A DNA stretch of 14,796 nucleotides from JAVDCA01 sp036491235 (GTDB lineage: Bacteria > Pseudomonadota > Alphaproteobacteria > Rhizobiales > Xanthobacteraceae). The translations under genes and the position numbers were made by a program. Below the pieces are notes generated by a model, which was given only the letters and a program-made list of their open reading frames with translations, was not told where the DNA came from and searched no databases. Numbering within the stretch: position 1 is the first letter of the stretch; every line of letters begins with the position of its first letter. Shown here piece after piece: positions 5,893 through 13,497 of this stretch. The stretch spans positions 1-14,796 of the forward strand of contig DASXCK010000314.1 in the NCBI GenBank assembly GCA_036491235.1, given 5' to 3'.

Positions 5893-6987
5893 CTAGGACA
5901 CGTCGCTCGCCGCGGCGAGCGCGGGCGCCTCGTCCGCACCGACCACGCGCAGGCGCGGCGCATGGATCTCCGCGAGGGCGCGATAGACCCCAAGATATTC
6001 CTGCGCCATCCGCCGCGCCGTGAACCGTTGCTCGAACTGCCTGCGGACGCCGGCGCGGTCGATCTCGGCGAGGCGCTGCACCGCGCCGATGGCGCCGAGT
6101 TCGTCCTCGACGATGAACCCGGTGACCCCGTCGTCGACCACCTCGGGCACCGAGCCGCGGTTGAAGGCGATGACCGGTGTGCCGGCCGCCATGGCTTCGA
6201 TCATGACGAGCCCGAACGGTTCGGGCCAGTCGATCGTCGCCAGCAACGCGTGCGCGCCGCTGAGGAATTCGGACTTCTCGCTGTCGCCGATCTCGCCGAC
6301 GTATTCGACGTACGGCGGCTCGATCAGCGGACGGATGCGCTGTTCATAATACTCGGCGTCGACGCGGTCGACCTTGGCGGCGATCTTGAGCGGAATGCCG
6401 CACTTGCGCGCGACGTGGATCGCGCGATCGACAGCCTTCTCGGGCGCGATGCGGCCGAGGAAGGCGAGGTACGACGGCCGCACCGGTCTCGGCGTGACCA
6501 GCTGATCGGGAAGCCCATGATAGATCGTGCGCACCCAGCGCGCCTGCGGCAGCGGACGCCGTTGCGAATTCGAAATCGAGACGACCGGCGCGGTCGGGCA
6601 CGCGTTGAAGACCGGATGCAGTTCGGGCAAGTCGAGGCGGCCATGCAGCGTCGTGAGGAACGGGGTCGGCTGCCGGGAGAACAGCGAGAACGGATAATAG
6701 TCGAGATGGAAATGGAGGCAGTCGAACTCGTTCGCGCGCCGGCGCACGTTCTCGAGCATCGCGAGGTGCAGCGCATTGGCGTCGCGCACCGCGCCGTCCA
6801 GTCGTAGCGCACGCGGCCAGCCGGCTTCGAGCTTCGCCGAGGTGTTCGAATCCCCACTCGCGAACAGTGTGACGTCGTGTCCGAGCGCGACCAGCTCTTC
6901 GGTCAGCCAATGAATGACGCGCTCGGTACCCCCGTACAGCTTTGGAGGTACCGCTTCCGTCAACGGCGCGATCTGCGCAATGCGCAT
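5893..6987 (-). CDS. Glycosyltransferase family 4 (GT-B fold)
   Basis: A 364-residue retaining glycosyltransferase that moves a sugar from a nucleotide-sugar donor. The N-terminal domain (residues 1-165) carries the glycine-rich YGGTERV (18-24), the loop that closes over the donor. The C-terminal domain has LGRIAPEKAVD (177-187) and the GT4 E-x7-E motif, EPFGLVMIE (E256 and E264), followed by AAGTPVIAFNRGSVPEVV. The start at 6985-6987 is supported by GGAGA (6996-7000, minus strand) eight bases ahead. It has no signal peptide or membrane segment and should be cytoplasmic. It is divergent from the ABC exporter across 244 bases, suggesting, but not proving, a shared role in making and exporting a saccharide. 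Donor and acceptor are unknown. Confidence 0.9.
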   Translation of the reverse strand: MRIAQIAPLTEAVPPKLYGGTERVIHWLTEELVALGHDVTLFASGDSNTSAKLEAGWPRALRLDGAVRDANALHLAMLENVRRRANEFDCLHFHLDYYPFSLFSRQPTPFLTTLHGRLDLPELHPVFNACPTAPVVSISNSQRRPLPQARWVRTIYHGLPDQLVTPRPVRPSYLAFLGRIAPEKAVDRAIHVARKCGIPLKIAAKVDRVDAEYYEQRIRPLIEPPYVEYVGEIGDSEKSEFLSGAHALLATIDWPEPFGLVMIEAMAAGTPVIAFNRGSVPEVVDDGVTGFIVEDELGAIGAVQRLAEIDRAGVRRQFEQRFTARRMAQEYLGVYRALAEIHAPRLRVVGADEAPALAAASDVS

Positions 6988-7046
6988 GGGAGGAATCTCC
7001 TTTGTGCGAGTTTAAGTGTGAGAACACCACCGGCCACCAAGCAACG

Positions 7047-7064
7047 CGCAAACGTCCGCAAACG
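7047..7064. repeat. Short direct repeat in the divergent GT4/ABC spacer
   Basis: CGCAAACG occurs at 7047-7054 and 7057-7064, a period of ten bases, so both copies face the same side of the helix. It could be a regulator site shared by the two divergent genes, or chance. The rest of the 244-base spacer holds a T-run at 7082-7088 and no promoter I can assign with confidence. Confidence 0.3.
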
Positions 7065-7231
7065 GTCATAAGCGATGCAACTTTTTTTGCGAAAGGAACC
7101 GCGGAACGAATCAAACGCTGGTTCGTCGAGTTTGGTGTGTCGTGGGGCGAGTTCGATCATGACGCAATTCTGGCCGCATTCCGGCGCCGGTGTGGCCGGG
7201 AACGCGGTTCGTGCTAACGGGAGGCCGGCGC

Positions 7232-9115
7232 GTGACTGATGGTCAACAGACGATTGCGATGCCGAGACGGGCGTCGCAGGGGCCGCTGGGCGGTGCATTG
7301 GCGCGTGCGATCAGCCGACTGAGCGCCGGACGGCCGTCGGCGCTTCCTCCGGAAGACTTGTCCTCATATGCGCACCGCCCGTTTGCATTCATCGGGCGCT
7401 ACCTGCGCCGACGGCCGCGCTCGCATACCGTGATCCTGACGGCGGTCGCTGCCGCGGTGGCCTGCTCGGTGTCGACGCAATACGGGGTCAAATACCTCGT
7501 CGACACCCTGGCGCAGGGTCCACAGGCGGCGGGGATCTGGTTCGCCTTCGGCGTTCTCGTCACCCTCATCGCGGCGGACAACCTTTTGTGGCGCGTCGCG
7601 AGTTGGATCGCGAGCGGCGCCTTCACGGCCGTGACCGGCGATCTGCGGCGCGATCTCTTCCGCCACCTCACCGGCCACGCGCCGAGCTATTTCGCCGAGC
7701 GTCAGCCCGGCATGCTGACGAGCCGCATCACGGCGACTTCCAACGCGATCTTCACCGTCGAAAACATGTTCGTGTGGAACGTCATGCCGCCCTGCGCCGC
7801 CACGGTCGCGGCGATCACCCTCGTCGCGACCGTGAGCCTCGCGATGGCCGGGGTTCTGTTGGCGCTCGGTGGCATCCTGGTCTGCATCATGTTCCGTCTC
7901 GCCGCGGCCGGCCGGCCGCTGCACCACGACTTCGCCGACCGCGCCGCCGCGGTCGACGGCGAGATGGTGGACATCATCGGCAACATGCCCCTGGTGCGCG
8001 CCTTCCATGGCTTCCGCCGCGAGCGGCGCCGTTTCGAGGCGACTGTCGACAGCGAGATGGCGGCGCGGCGCGCGAGCCTCATCTATCTCGAGAAGCTGCG
8101 CCTGCTGCATGCCGGGTCGACCATCGTGCTCACGATTGCGCTGCTCGCCTGGGCGGTGTGGCTGTGGCAGCAGGGCGACGCAACGACGGGCGACGTCGTC
8201 CTCGTCTGCACGCTGGGCATGTCAGTCTTGCATGCGACGCGCGACCTCGCGGTTGCGCTGGTCGACGTGACGCAGCACCTGGCCCGCCTGTCGGAGGCGC
8301 TTTCGACGCTGCTCGTTCCCCACGAGTTGCGCGATCATCCCAAGGCGGCACCGCTCGCGCAGCGCAGCGCCAGCGTCGAGTTCGAGAAGGTCGACTTCCG
8401 CTATCCGGACGGCCACACGATCTTCAAGGACTTCGACCTGCGGCTGGAGGCGGGCGAGCATGTCGGCATCGTCGGCCCATCGGGCGCCGGCAAGTCGACG
8501 CTGTTCGCGCTGCTGCAGCGCTTCTACGATAGGCAGGCCGGCCGCATCCTGATCGACGGCCACGACATCGCGCGCGTGACGCAGGAAAGCCTGCGCCAGG
8601 CCATTGCGGTCGTGCCGCAGGAGGCCTCGCTGTTCCACCGCTCGGTAGCCGAGAACATCCGCTACGGCCGGCCCGAGGCGAGCGACGACGAGCTGCTGCG
8701 CGCCGCGATCGCGGCGCATTGCGAGTTCATCGAGGCGATGCCGGAAGGTTTTGACACGATCGTGGGCGATCGCGGCGTCAAGCTGTCGGGCGGCCAGCGC
8801 CAGCGCATCGCGATCGCGCGCGCCTTCCTGAAGGATGCGCCGATCCTGCTGCTCGACGAGGCGACGTCCGCGCTCGATACGGATTCCGAGGAGGCGATCC
8901 GCGACGCGCTGCGCAATCTCATCCACGGCCGCACCGTCATCGCGATCGCGCACCGGCTCTCCACGGTGCGCAGCTTCGATCGCATCGTCGTGATGCAGTC
9001 CGGCCGTGTCGTGCAGGACGGCCCGCCGGACGCGCTGATGCGGCAGGACGGCCTCTACCGCGAGCTCGTCGAACGGGAAATCACCCGGCTGTCCAAGCAT
9101 CGCGCCGCCGCGTGA
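7232..9115 (+). CDS. ABC exporter, fused membrane and ATPase domains
   Basis: A 627-residue type I ABC exporter half-transporter (ABCB/MsbA-like) that should work as a homodimer in the inner membrane. The membrane domain, with about six helices, spans roughly residues 60-340. The ATPase domain, about 375-615, has Walker A GPSGAGKST (415-423), the signature LSGGQ (518-522), Walker B ILLLDE (538-543) and the switch histidine H574 in AHRLST, so all catalytic motifs are intact. The GTG at 7232 is chosen because GGGAGG (7219-7224) lies seven bases upstream; an in-frame GTG at 7190 has no such support. The cargo is unknown; lipid-linked or soluble saccharides are possible given the divergent GT4 neighbour. 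An inverted repeat begins directly after the stop codon. Confidence 0.93.
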   Translation: MTDGQQTIAMPRRASQGPLGGALARAISRLSAGRPSALPPEDLSSYAHRPFAFIGRYLRRRPRSHTVILTAVAAAVACSVSTQYGVKYLVDTLAQGPQAAGIWFAFGVLVTLIAADNLLWRVASWIASGAFTAVTGDLRRDLFRHLTGHAPSYFAERQPGMLTSRITATSNAIFTVENMFVWNVMPPCAATVAAITLVATVSLAMAGVLLALGGILVCIMFRLAAAGRPLHHDFADRAAAVDGEMVDIIGNMPLVRAFHGFRRERRRFEATVDSEMAARRASLIYLEKLRLLHAGSTIVLTIALLAWAVWLWQQGDATTGDVVLVCTLGMSVLHATRDLAVALVDVTQHLARLSEALSTLLVPHELRDHPKAAPLAQRSASVEFEKVDFRYPDGHTIFKDFDLRLEAGEHVGIVGPSGAGKSTLFALLQRFYDRQAGRILIDGHDIARVTQESLRQAIAVVPQEASLFHRSVAENIRYGRPEASDDELLRAAIAAHCEFIEAMPEGFDTIVGDRGVKLSGGQRQRIAIARAFLKDAPILLLDEATSALDTDSEEAIRDALRNLIHGRTVIAIAHRLSTVRSFDRIVVMQSGRVVQDGPPDALMRQDGLYRELVEREITRLSKHRAAA

Positions 9116-9141
9116 GGTTCCGCGCGCGCGGTCGACCGGAA
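9116..9141 (+). other. Inverted repeat after the ABC gene, overlapping a promoter element
   Basis: GGTTCCG (9116-9122) pairs with CGGAACC (9135-9141) around a twelve-base GC-rich loop. It begins at the base after the ABC stop codon and contains the GGAAC box of the next promoter. There is no T-run, so it would be a weak terminator at best. Confidence 0.4.
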
Positions 9142-9160
9142 CCGAAGTTCCATGGTGGCG
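9136..9160 (+). promoter_or_regulatory. EcfG-type promoter of the MFS-otsB-GH15 run
   Basis: GGAAC at 9136-9140 and CGTT at 9157-9160 are separated by 16 bases, an exact EcfG match. Transcription would begin near 9167, about 28 bases before the ATG at 9195. No such site precedes otsB or the GH15 gene, so this promoter is the likely source of transcription for all three. A stress-induced otsB fits the known role of the general stress response in osmotic and desiccation tolerance. Confidence 0.75.
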
Positions 9161-9194
9161 TTCTACTTGAGATACGCCAGTCGCCAGCGACGCG

Positions 9195-10757
9195 ATGAAT
9201 TTTCGGATGAATTTACGCAATCCTTCGCCGCATGAGCCGCAGATTGCCCTAAGCTACCCCTCCGGCCAGATCGCGGGCCTGCCAGACGGCCGTCGCGGCG
9301 ACGCGTCGGCCGGGGTAGGCGCGGCCGACGCGTGCGGGCTGATCGACAGCGATGTCGCGCCGCGGCTCGACCGCCTGCCATGGGACCGCTTCCATACCCT
9401 GGTGGTCGTCGCGCTCGGCATCACGTGGATCCTCGACGGTCTCGAGGTCACCATGGTGGGCTCGCTGGCGGGGGCGTTCGAGGCGAGCCCGGTGCTGCAT
9501 TTCTCCACCTTCGAGGTCGGACTTACCGGCAGCGCGTATGTCGCGGGCGCCGTGCTCGGTGCGATCTTCTTCGGCTGGCTCACCGACCGGCTAGGGCGCA
9601 AGAAGCTGTTCTTCGTCACCCTCGGCGTCTACCTCGCCGCCACCGCCGCGACCGCGGCTTCCTGGGGCCTCGTGAGCTTCTTCGCCTTCCGCTTCCTCAC
9701 CGGTGCCGGCATCGGCGGCGAATACACGGCGATCAACTCGACCATCCAGGAGCTGATCCCGGCGCGCTACCGCGGCCGCACCGACCTCGCCATCAACGGA
9801 ACCTTCTGGATCGGGGCGGCGCTCGGCGCGGTGGTGTCGATCGTGCTGCTCGGGTCGGTGCCGAAGGGCTCCGACTGGGGCTGGCGCCTAGCCTTCCTGG
9901 TCGGCGCAGTGCTCGGCCTCGTGATCCTGTTCATGCGCATGTGGATTCCGGAGAGCCCGCGTTGGCTGGTGACGCACGGGCGGGGCGACGAGGCCGATAC
10001 GATCGTTGCCGGGATCGAGGCGCGCGTGCGCGCGCACGGTCACGTGCTCCCGCCCGTCGAAGGCGCACGCGTGCGCCTGCGGGCACGCGGCAGCACGCCG
10101 CTTGTCGAGGTCGCGGTCGCACTGTTCCGTACGTTCCGGACCCGCACGCTCGTGGGCTTGAGCCTGATGGCCGCGCAGGCGTTCTTCTACAACGCGATCT
10201 TCTTCACCTACGCGCTCATCTTGACGAATTTCTATTCGGTGCCCTCCGCCGAGGTCGGTTGGTACATCCTCCCGTTCGCGGCGGGAAATTTCTTCGGGCC
10301 ATTGCTGCTCGGTCGATTTTTCGACACGATCGGGCGCAAGACCATGATCGCATCGACCTACGCCGTCTCCGGCCTGCTTCTCGCCTTCACCGGCTATCTG
10401 TTCAGCATTGCGGTGCTCTCGGCGCAGGCCCAGACGATCGCCTGGATGATGATCTTCTTCGTTGCGTCGGCAGCGGCCAGTTCCGCCTATCTCACGGTCG
10501 GCGAAATCTTTCCGCTCGAGATGCGTGCGCTCGCGATCGCATTCTTTTATGCGGTCGGCACCGGCATCGGCGGGGTCCTCGGCCCGCTCCTGTTCGGCGC
10601 GCTGATCGAGAGCGGTTCCCGTGCGAGCGTATTCGTCGGCTACCTGATCGGCGCGGCGCTGATGGTCGCGGCGGGCGCGGTCGAATGGAAGTGGGGCATC
10701 GCCGCCGAGGGGCAACCGCTCGAGGCGGTGGCGCGCCCGCTCGCGGCAACCGACTGA
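9195..10757 (+). CDS. MFS transporter, sugar porter-like
   Basis: A 520-residue major facilitator protein with twelve predicted membrane helices and a long, mostly polar N-terminal tail (about 65 residues). Family marks are GWLTDRLGRKK (127-137) after helix 2, GIGGEYTAINSTIQE in the N-half, PESPRWL (252-258) after helix 6 as in sugar porters, GRFFDTIGRK in the C-half, and GEIFPLEMRA (from 436). It resembles the Sugar_tr group, which also includes aromatic-acid and other organic-ion carriers, so the substrate is open. The ATG at 9195 has no good ribosome binding site; an ATG at 9207 is the alternative, and the EcfG-type promoter ends just upstream of either. It lies 72 bases before otsB, and sugar or osmolyte transport would fit that company. 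Confidence 0.88.
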   Translation: MNFRMNLRNPSPHEPQIALSYPSGQIAGLPDGRRGDASAGVGAADACGLIDSDVAPRLDRLPWDRFHTLVVVALGITWILDGLEVTMVGSLAGAFEASPVLHFSTFEVGLTGSAYVAGAVLGAIFFGWLTDRLGRKKLFFVTLGVYLAATAATAASWGLVSFFAFRFLTGAGIGGEYTAINSTIQELIPARYRGRTDLAINGTFWIGAALGAVVSIVLLGSVPKGSDWGWRLAFLVGAVLGLVILFMRMWIPESPRWLVTHGRGDEADTIVAGIEARVRAHGHVLPPVEGARVRLRARGSTPLVEVAVALFRTFRTRTLVGLSLMAAQAFFYNAIFFTYALILTNFYSVPSAEVGWYILPFAAGNFFGPLLLGRFFDTIGRKTMIASTYAVSGLLLAFTGYLFSIAVLSAQAQTIAWMMIFFVASAAASSAYLTVGEIFPLEMRALAIAFFYAVGTGIGGVLGPLLFGALIESGSRASVFVGYLIGAALMVAAGAVEWKWGIAAEGQPLEAVARPLAATD

Positions 10758-10793
10758 GTCGGAGGGGGGATCACGCGGCATGCGACGCCAGGA

Positions 10794-10822
10794 CAAGGCA
10801 CGGGATTTTTCAAGGCACGGGA
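10794..10822 (+). repeat. Direct repeat ahead of otsB
   Basis: CAAGGCACGGGA occurs twice, at 10794-10805 and 10811-10822, with a period of 17 bases and TTTTT between the copies. The second copy contains GGGA (10819-10822), the weak ribosome binding site seven bases before the otsB ATG. It may be a small tandem duplication or a translation-control element. Confidence 0.5.
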
Positions 10823-10829
10823 CTGCTCG

Positions 10830-11588
10830 ATGAGCACGGAAGAACCGATTCTGCATCCGGATTTGCGCAAAAGCGCGCTTCTGCTCGACGTCGACGGCAC
10901 CATCGTCGACATCGCGTTGCGGCCCGATGCGGTGCGCGTGCCCGCCTCGCTGCGGGACGTGCTGTCACGGTTGATCGCGGCGACCGACGGCGCGCTCGCG
11001 CTGGTCAGCGGCCGGATGATCTCCGATCTCGATCATCTGTTCGCGCCGCTGCGGTTCGCGGCCGTCGGCGGGCACGGCGCCGAGCTGCGGCTGCTCGGCG
11101 GCGCCGGCGCGCGTTTGCGCGCGGCGCCGCGACTCGATGCCGAGCTCCGGCGGCAGCTGAGAGCGCTCGCGCACGATGGAATCGCGGCGGAAGACAAGGA
11201 GGTTTCGGTCGCCTTGCACTATCGCCTGGCGCCCGACCGAGCAAAGCCTTTGCGCGCCGCGGTCGACGAGATCTGCGCGCAGCCATGGTCGATGCCGATC
11301 GAGATTCTTCCCGGCAAAGCCGTGATCGAGATCAAGACGGCGGGCTTCAGCAAGGCGAGCGGCGTGCGCGAATTGATGGAGCAGGCGCCCTTCGCGGGCC
11401 GCCGCCCGATCTTCATCGGCGACGACACGACCGACGAGAGCGTGTTCGCGATCATGCCGGAGCTCGACGGCACGGCATTCTCGGTCGGCCGCGACGTCGC
11501 GGGCGTTGATGGCCAGTTTGCGACGCCGGCGCGCGTGCGCGCCTGGCTCGACCGGATCGCGCCGGCGCGCGAGAGCGTGGCGCCATGA
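10830..11588 (+). CDS. otsB: Trehalose-6-phosphate phosphatase
   Basis: A 252-residue HAD-superfamily phosphatase that removes phosphate from trehalose-6-phosphate, the last step of the OtsA/OtsB route to trehalose in the cytoplasm. The HAD motifs are in order: LLLDVDGT with nucleophile D20 and acid/base D22, S60 in LVSGR, K175 in GFSKASG, and GDDTTDE with D198, D199 and D202 for magnesium. The cap between them includes GGHGAEL and PGKAVIEIK, as in known OtsB proteins. Length is normal for the family. The ATG follows GGGA at seven bases, a weak site. The stop overlaps the GH15 start as ATGA, which implies translational coupling. No otsA is present in the window. Confidence 0.95.
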   Translation: MSTEEPILHPDLRKSALLLDVDGTIVDIALRPDAVRVPASLRDVLSRLIAATDGALALVSGRMISDLDHLFAPLRFAAVGGHGAELRLLGGAGARLRAAPRLDAELRRQLRALAHDGIAAEDKEVSVALHYRLAPDRAKPLRAAVDEICAQPWSMPIEILPGKAVIEIKTAGFSKASGVRELMEQAPFAGRRPIFIGDDTTDESVFAIMPELDGTAFSVGRDVAGVDGQFATPARVRAWLDRIAPARESVAP

Positions 11589-13417
11589 ATGAGCATGCCA
11601 GGACTGATCGGGTCATGACCGATGCCGGCGTGACCGATTACGGTCTCGACCTTGCGATGATCGGCAACGGACGCACGGCGGCGCTGGTCAATCCCTCGGC
11701 GCGCATCGTCTGGTGGTGCTTCCCGCGTTTCGACGGCGATCCGCTGTTCTCGCGTCTGCTCGCCGGCGACGAGGAGAAGGGGTTCACCGACGTTGTGCTC
11801 GAGGACCTGGCGCACGTCCAGTCCGAGTATCTGCGCAATACCGCGGTGGTCTCGACCGTGCTCACCGATCGGCGCGGCAATTCGATCCGCGTCACCGATT
11901 TTGCACCGCGCTTCCAGCAGTTCGGCCGCGTGTTTCGCCCGCCGCAGCTCTTTCGCATCATCGAGCCGGTTTCCGGCTTGCCACGCATCTCCATTCGGGT
12001 GCGGCCGACCCACGACTACGGCCAGCCGTTCAAGCAGCACTCGGTCGGCAGCAACCACATCCGCTACCACCAGGACGGCTCGGTGCTGCGCGTGACGACC
12101 GATGCGCCGCTGTCGCTGATCGAGAGCGAGGCGCCGTTCGTCGTCACCCGCAGGCTGCACCTGGTCTTCGGTCCGGACGAGCCGTTCACCGGCGAGCTCG
12201 CGCACATCGTCGACGAGTTCTGCAATCGCACGCGCGACTACTGGATGACCTGGGTGCGCGGGCTGTCGATTTCCTACGACTGGCAGGAGGCGGTGATCCG
12301 TGCCGCGATCACGCTCAAGCTCAGTACGTTCGACGAGACCGGCGGCGTCATCGCGGCGATGACGACATCGATCCCCGAGGCGCCCGGCTCCGGTCGCACT
12401 TGGGACTACCGCTACTGCTGGCTGCGCGACGCCTATTTCGTCGTCAAGGCGCTCAACAAGATCGGTGCGACGCAGACGATGGAGGACTTCATCACCTTCA
12501 CGCTGTCGATCGCCGCCGATCGCGACGAGATGCTGCGGCCGGTCTACGGCGTGGTGCCGACCGACCCGCTCGAGGAGATGACCGCGCCGGCGCTCAAGGG
12601 ATATCGTGGCGACGGACCGGTGCGCATCGGCAATGCGGCGGCCGAGCAGGCGCAGCACGACACCTACGGCAGCATCATCCTCGCCGCGACGCCGATGTTC
12701 TTCGACCGGCGGCTGCCGCGGCCCGGCGACGAGGGGCTTTTCCGCCTGCTGGAGTCGCTCGGCAGCAAGGCGGCGCAGACGGCCCTGATCCCGGACGCCG
12801 GCATCTGGGAGTTTCGCGGGCGCAAGCGCGTTCACACCCATTCGGTGGCGATGTGCTGGGCCGGCTGCCATCGGCTCGCCGCCATTGCGGCGCGGCTCGG
12901 CCTCAGCGACCGCGCGGACCACTGGAATCGGATCGCGGCGCCGATCCGCGACGCGCTGCTCGCCCGCGCCTGGAACGACAAGCGCGGCGCGTTCACGGCG
13001 GCATTCGACTCGGAGGATCTCGACGCGAGCGTGCTGCTGCTGCCGGAGCTCGGCGTCCTCGATGCCGACGATCCGCGCTTCGTGCGCACGGTCGCGGCGA
13101 TGGAGCGCGAATTGGTGCGCGAGAAGCACGTGATGCGCTATGCGGATGCCGACGATTTCGGCCTGCCGGTGACGGCGTTCCTGATCTGCCGGTTCTGGCT
13201 GATCGATGCGTGGTGGTCGCTCGGCCGGGTCGACGCCGCGCGCGAGTTGTTCGAGGACGCGCTCGCGCACCGCAACCGCTACGGCCTGCTTTCGGAGGAC
13301 CTCGATCCCAAGACCGGCGCGCTGTGGGGCAATTTTCCCCAGACCTACTCGATGGCGGGCCTGATCCTCAGTGCGATGCGGCTGTCGCGCAGCTGGGAAG
13401 ATCGTTATTGGCGCTGA
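11585..13417 (+). CDS. Glycoside hydrolase family 15 (glucoamylase/trehalase-like)
   Basis: A 610-residue GH15 enzyme without a signal peptide, expected in the cytoplasm. The N-terminal beta domain begins with DYGLDLAMIGNGRTAALVNP and RIVWWCFPRFDG. The (alpha/alpha)6 catalytic domain starts near residue 240 with YDWQEAVIRAAITLK and TWDYRYCWLRDA. The likely general acid is E409 in GIWEFRG and the general base E571 in LLSEDLDP, followed by GNFPQTYS. GH15 includes glucoamylases, glucodextranases and trehalases. Coupling to otsB hints at trehalose or related alpha-glucoside turnover, but specificity cannot be read from these motifs. The start overlaps the otsB stop by four bases; an ATG ten codons in (11615) is a possible alternative. 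In many proteobacteria a GH15 gene sits with otsB and otsA; here otsA is missing. Confidence 0.92.
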   Translation: MNEHARTDRVMTDAGVTDYGLDLAMIGNGRTAALVNPSARIVWWCFPRFDGDPLFSRLLAGDEEKGFTDVVLEDLAHVQSEYLRNTAVVSTVLTDRRGNSIRVTDFAPRFQQFGRVFRPPQLFRIIEPVSGLPRISIRVRPTHDYGQPFKQHSVGSNHIRYHQDGSVLRVTTDAPLSLIESEAPFVVTRRLHLVFGPDEPFTGELAHIVDEFCNRTRDYWMTWVRGLSISYDWQEAVIRAAITLKLSTFDETGGVIAAMTTSIPEAPGSGRTWDYRYCWLRDAYFVVKALNKIGATQTMEDFITFTLSIAADRDEMLRPVYGVVPTDPLEEMTAPALKGYRGDGPVRIGNAAAEQAQHDTYGSIILAATPMFFDRRLPRPGDEGLFRLLESLGSKAAQTALIPDAGIWEFRGRKRVHTHSVAMCWAGCHRLAAIAARLGLSDRADHWNRIAAPIRDALLARAWNDKRGAFTAAFDSEDLDASVLLLPELGVLDADDPRFVRTVAAMERELVREKHVMRYADADDFGLPVTAFLICRFWLIDAWWSLGRVDAARELFEDALAHRNRYGLLSEDLDPKTGALWGNFPQTYSMAGLILSAMRLSRSWEDRYWR

Positions 13418-13497
13418 TCGAAAGCCTGCCCCGGAGTCGATCCAGGGGTGGATACCGGGTCGCGGGAGAGAACATGCGCCCGGCAAAGTGGCCCGTC

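Noticed and set aside
5781..5993. Small minus-strand frame containing VMAGLVPAIHVF
   Set aside because: This string is the translation of the dispersed palindromic repeat and is a familiar false gene call in this group of bacteria.
7095..7127. Possible EcfG promoter for the ABC exporter
   Set aside because: GGAAC at 7095 and 7103 are each followed after 16 bases by near misses (CGCT at 7116-7119 and CGTC at 7124-7127). Neither is an exact match and both are over 100 bases from the start, so I did not call them.
13418..13497. Terminator between the convergent GH15 genes
   Set aside because: Only a five-base stem (ATCCA/TGGAT around GGGG, near 13439-13454) is seen with no T-run, too weak to annotate.
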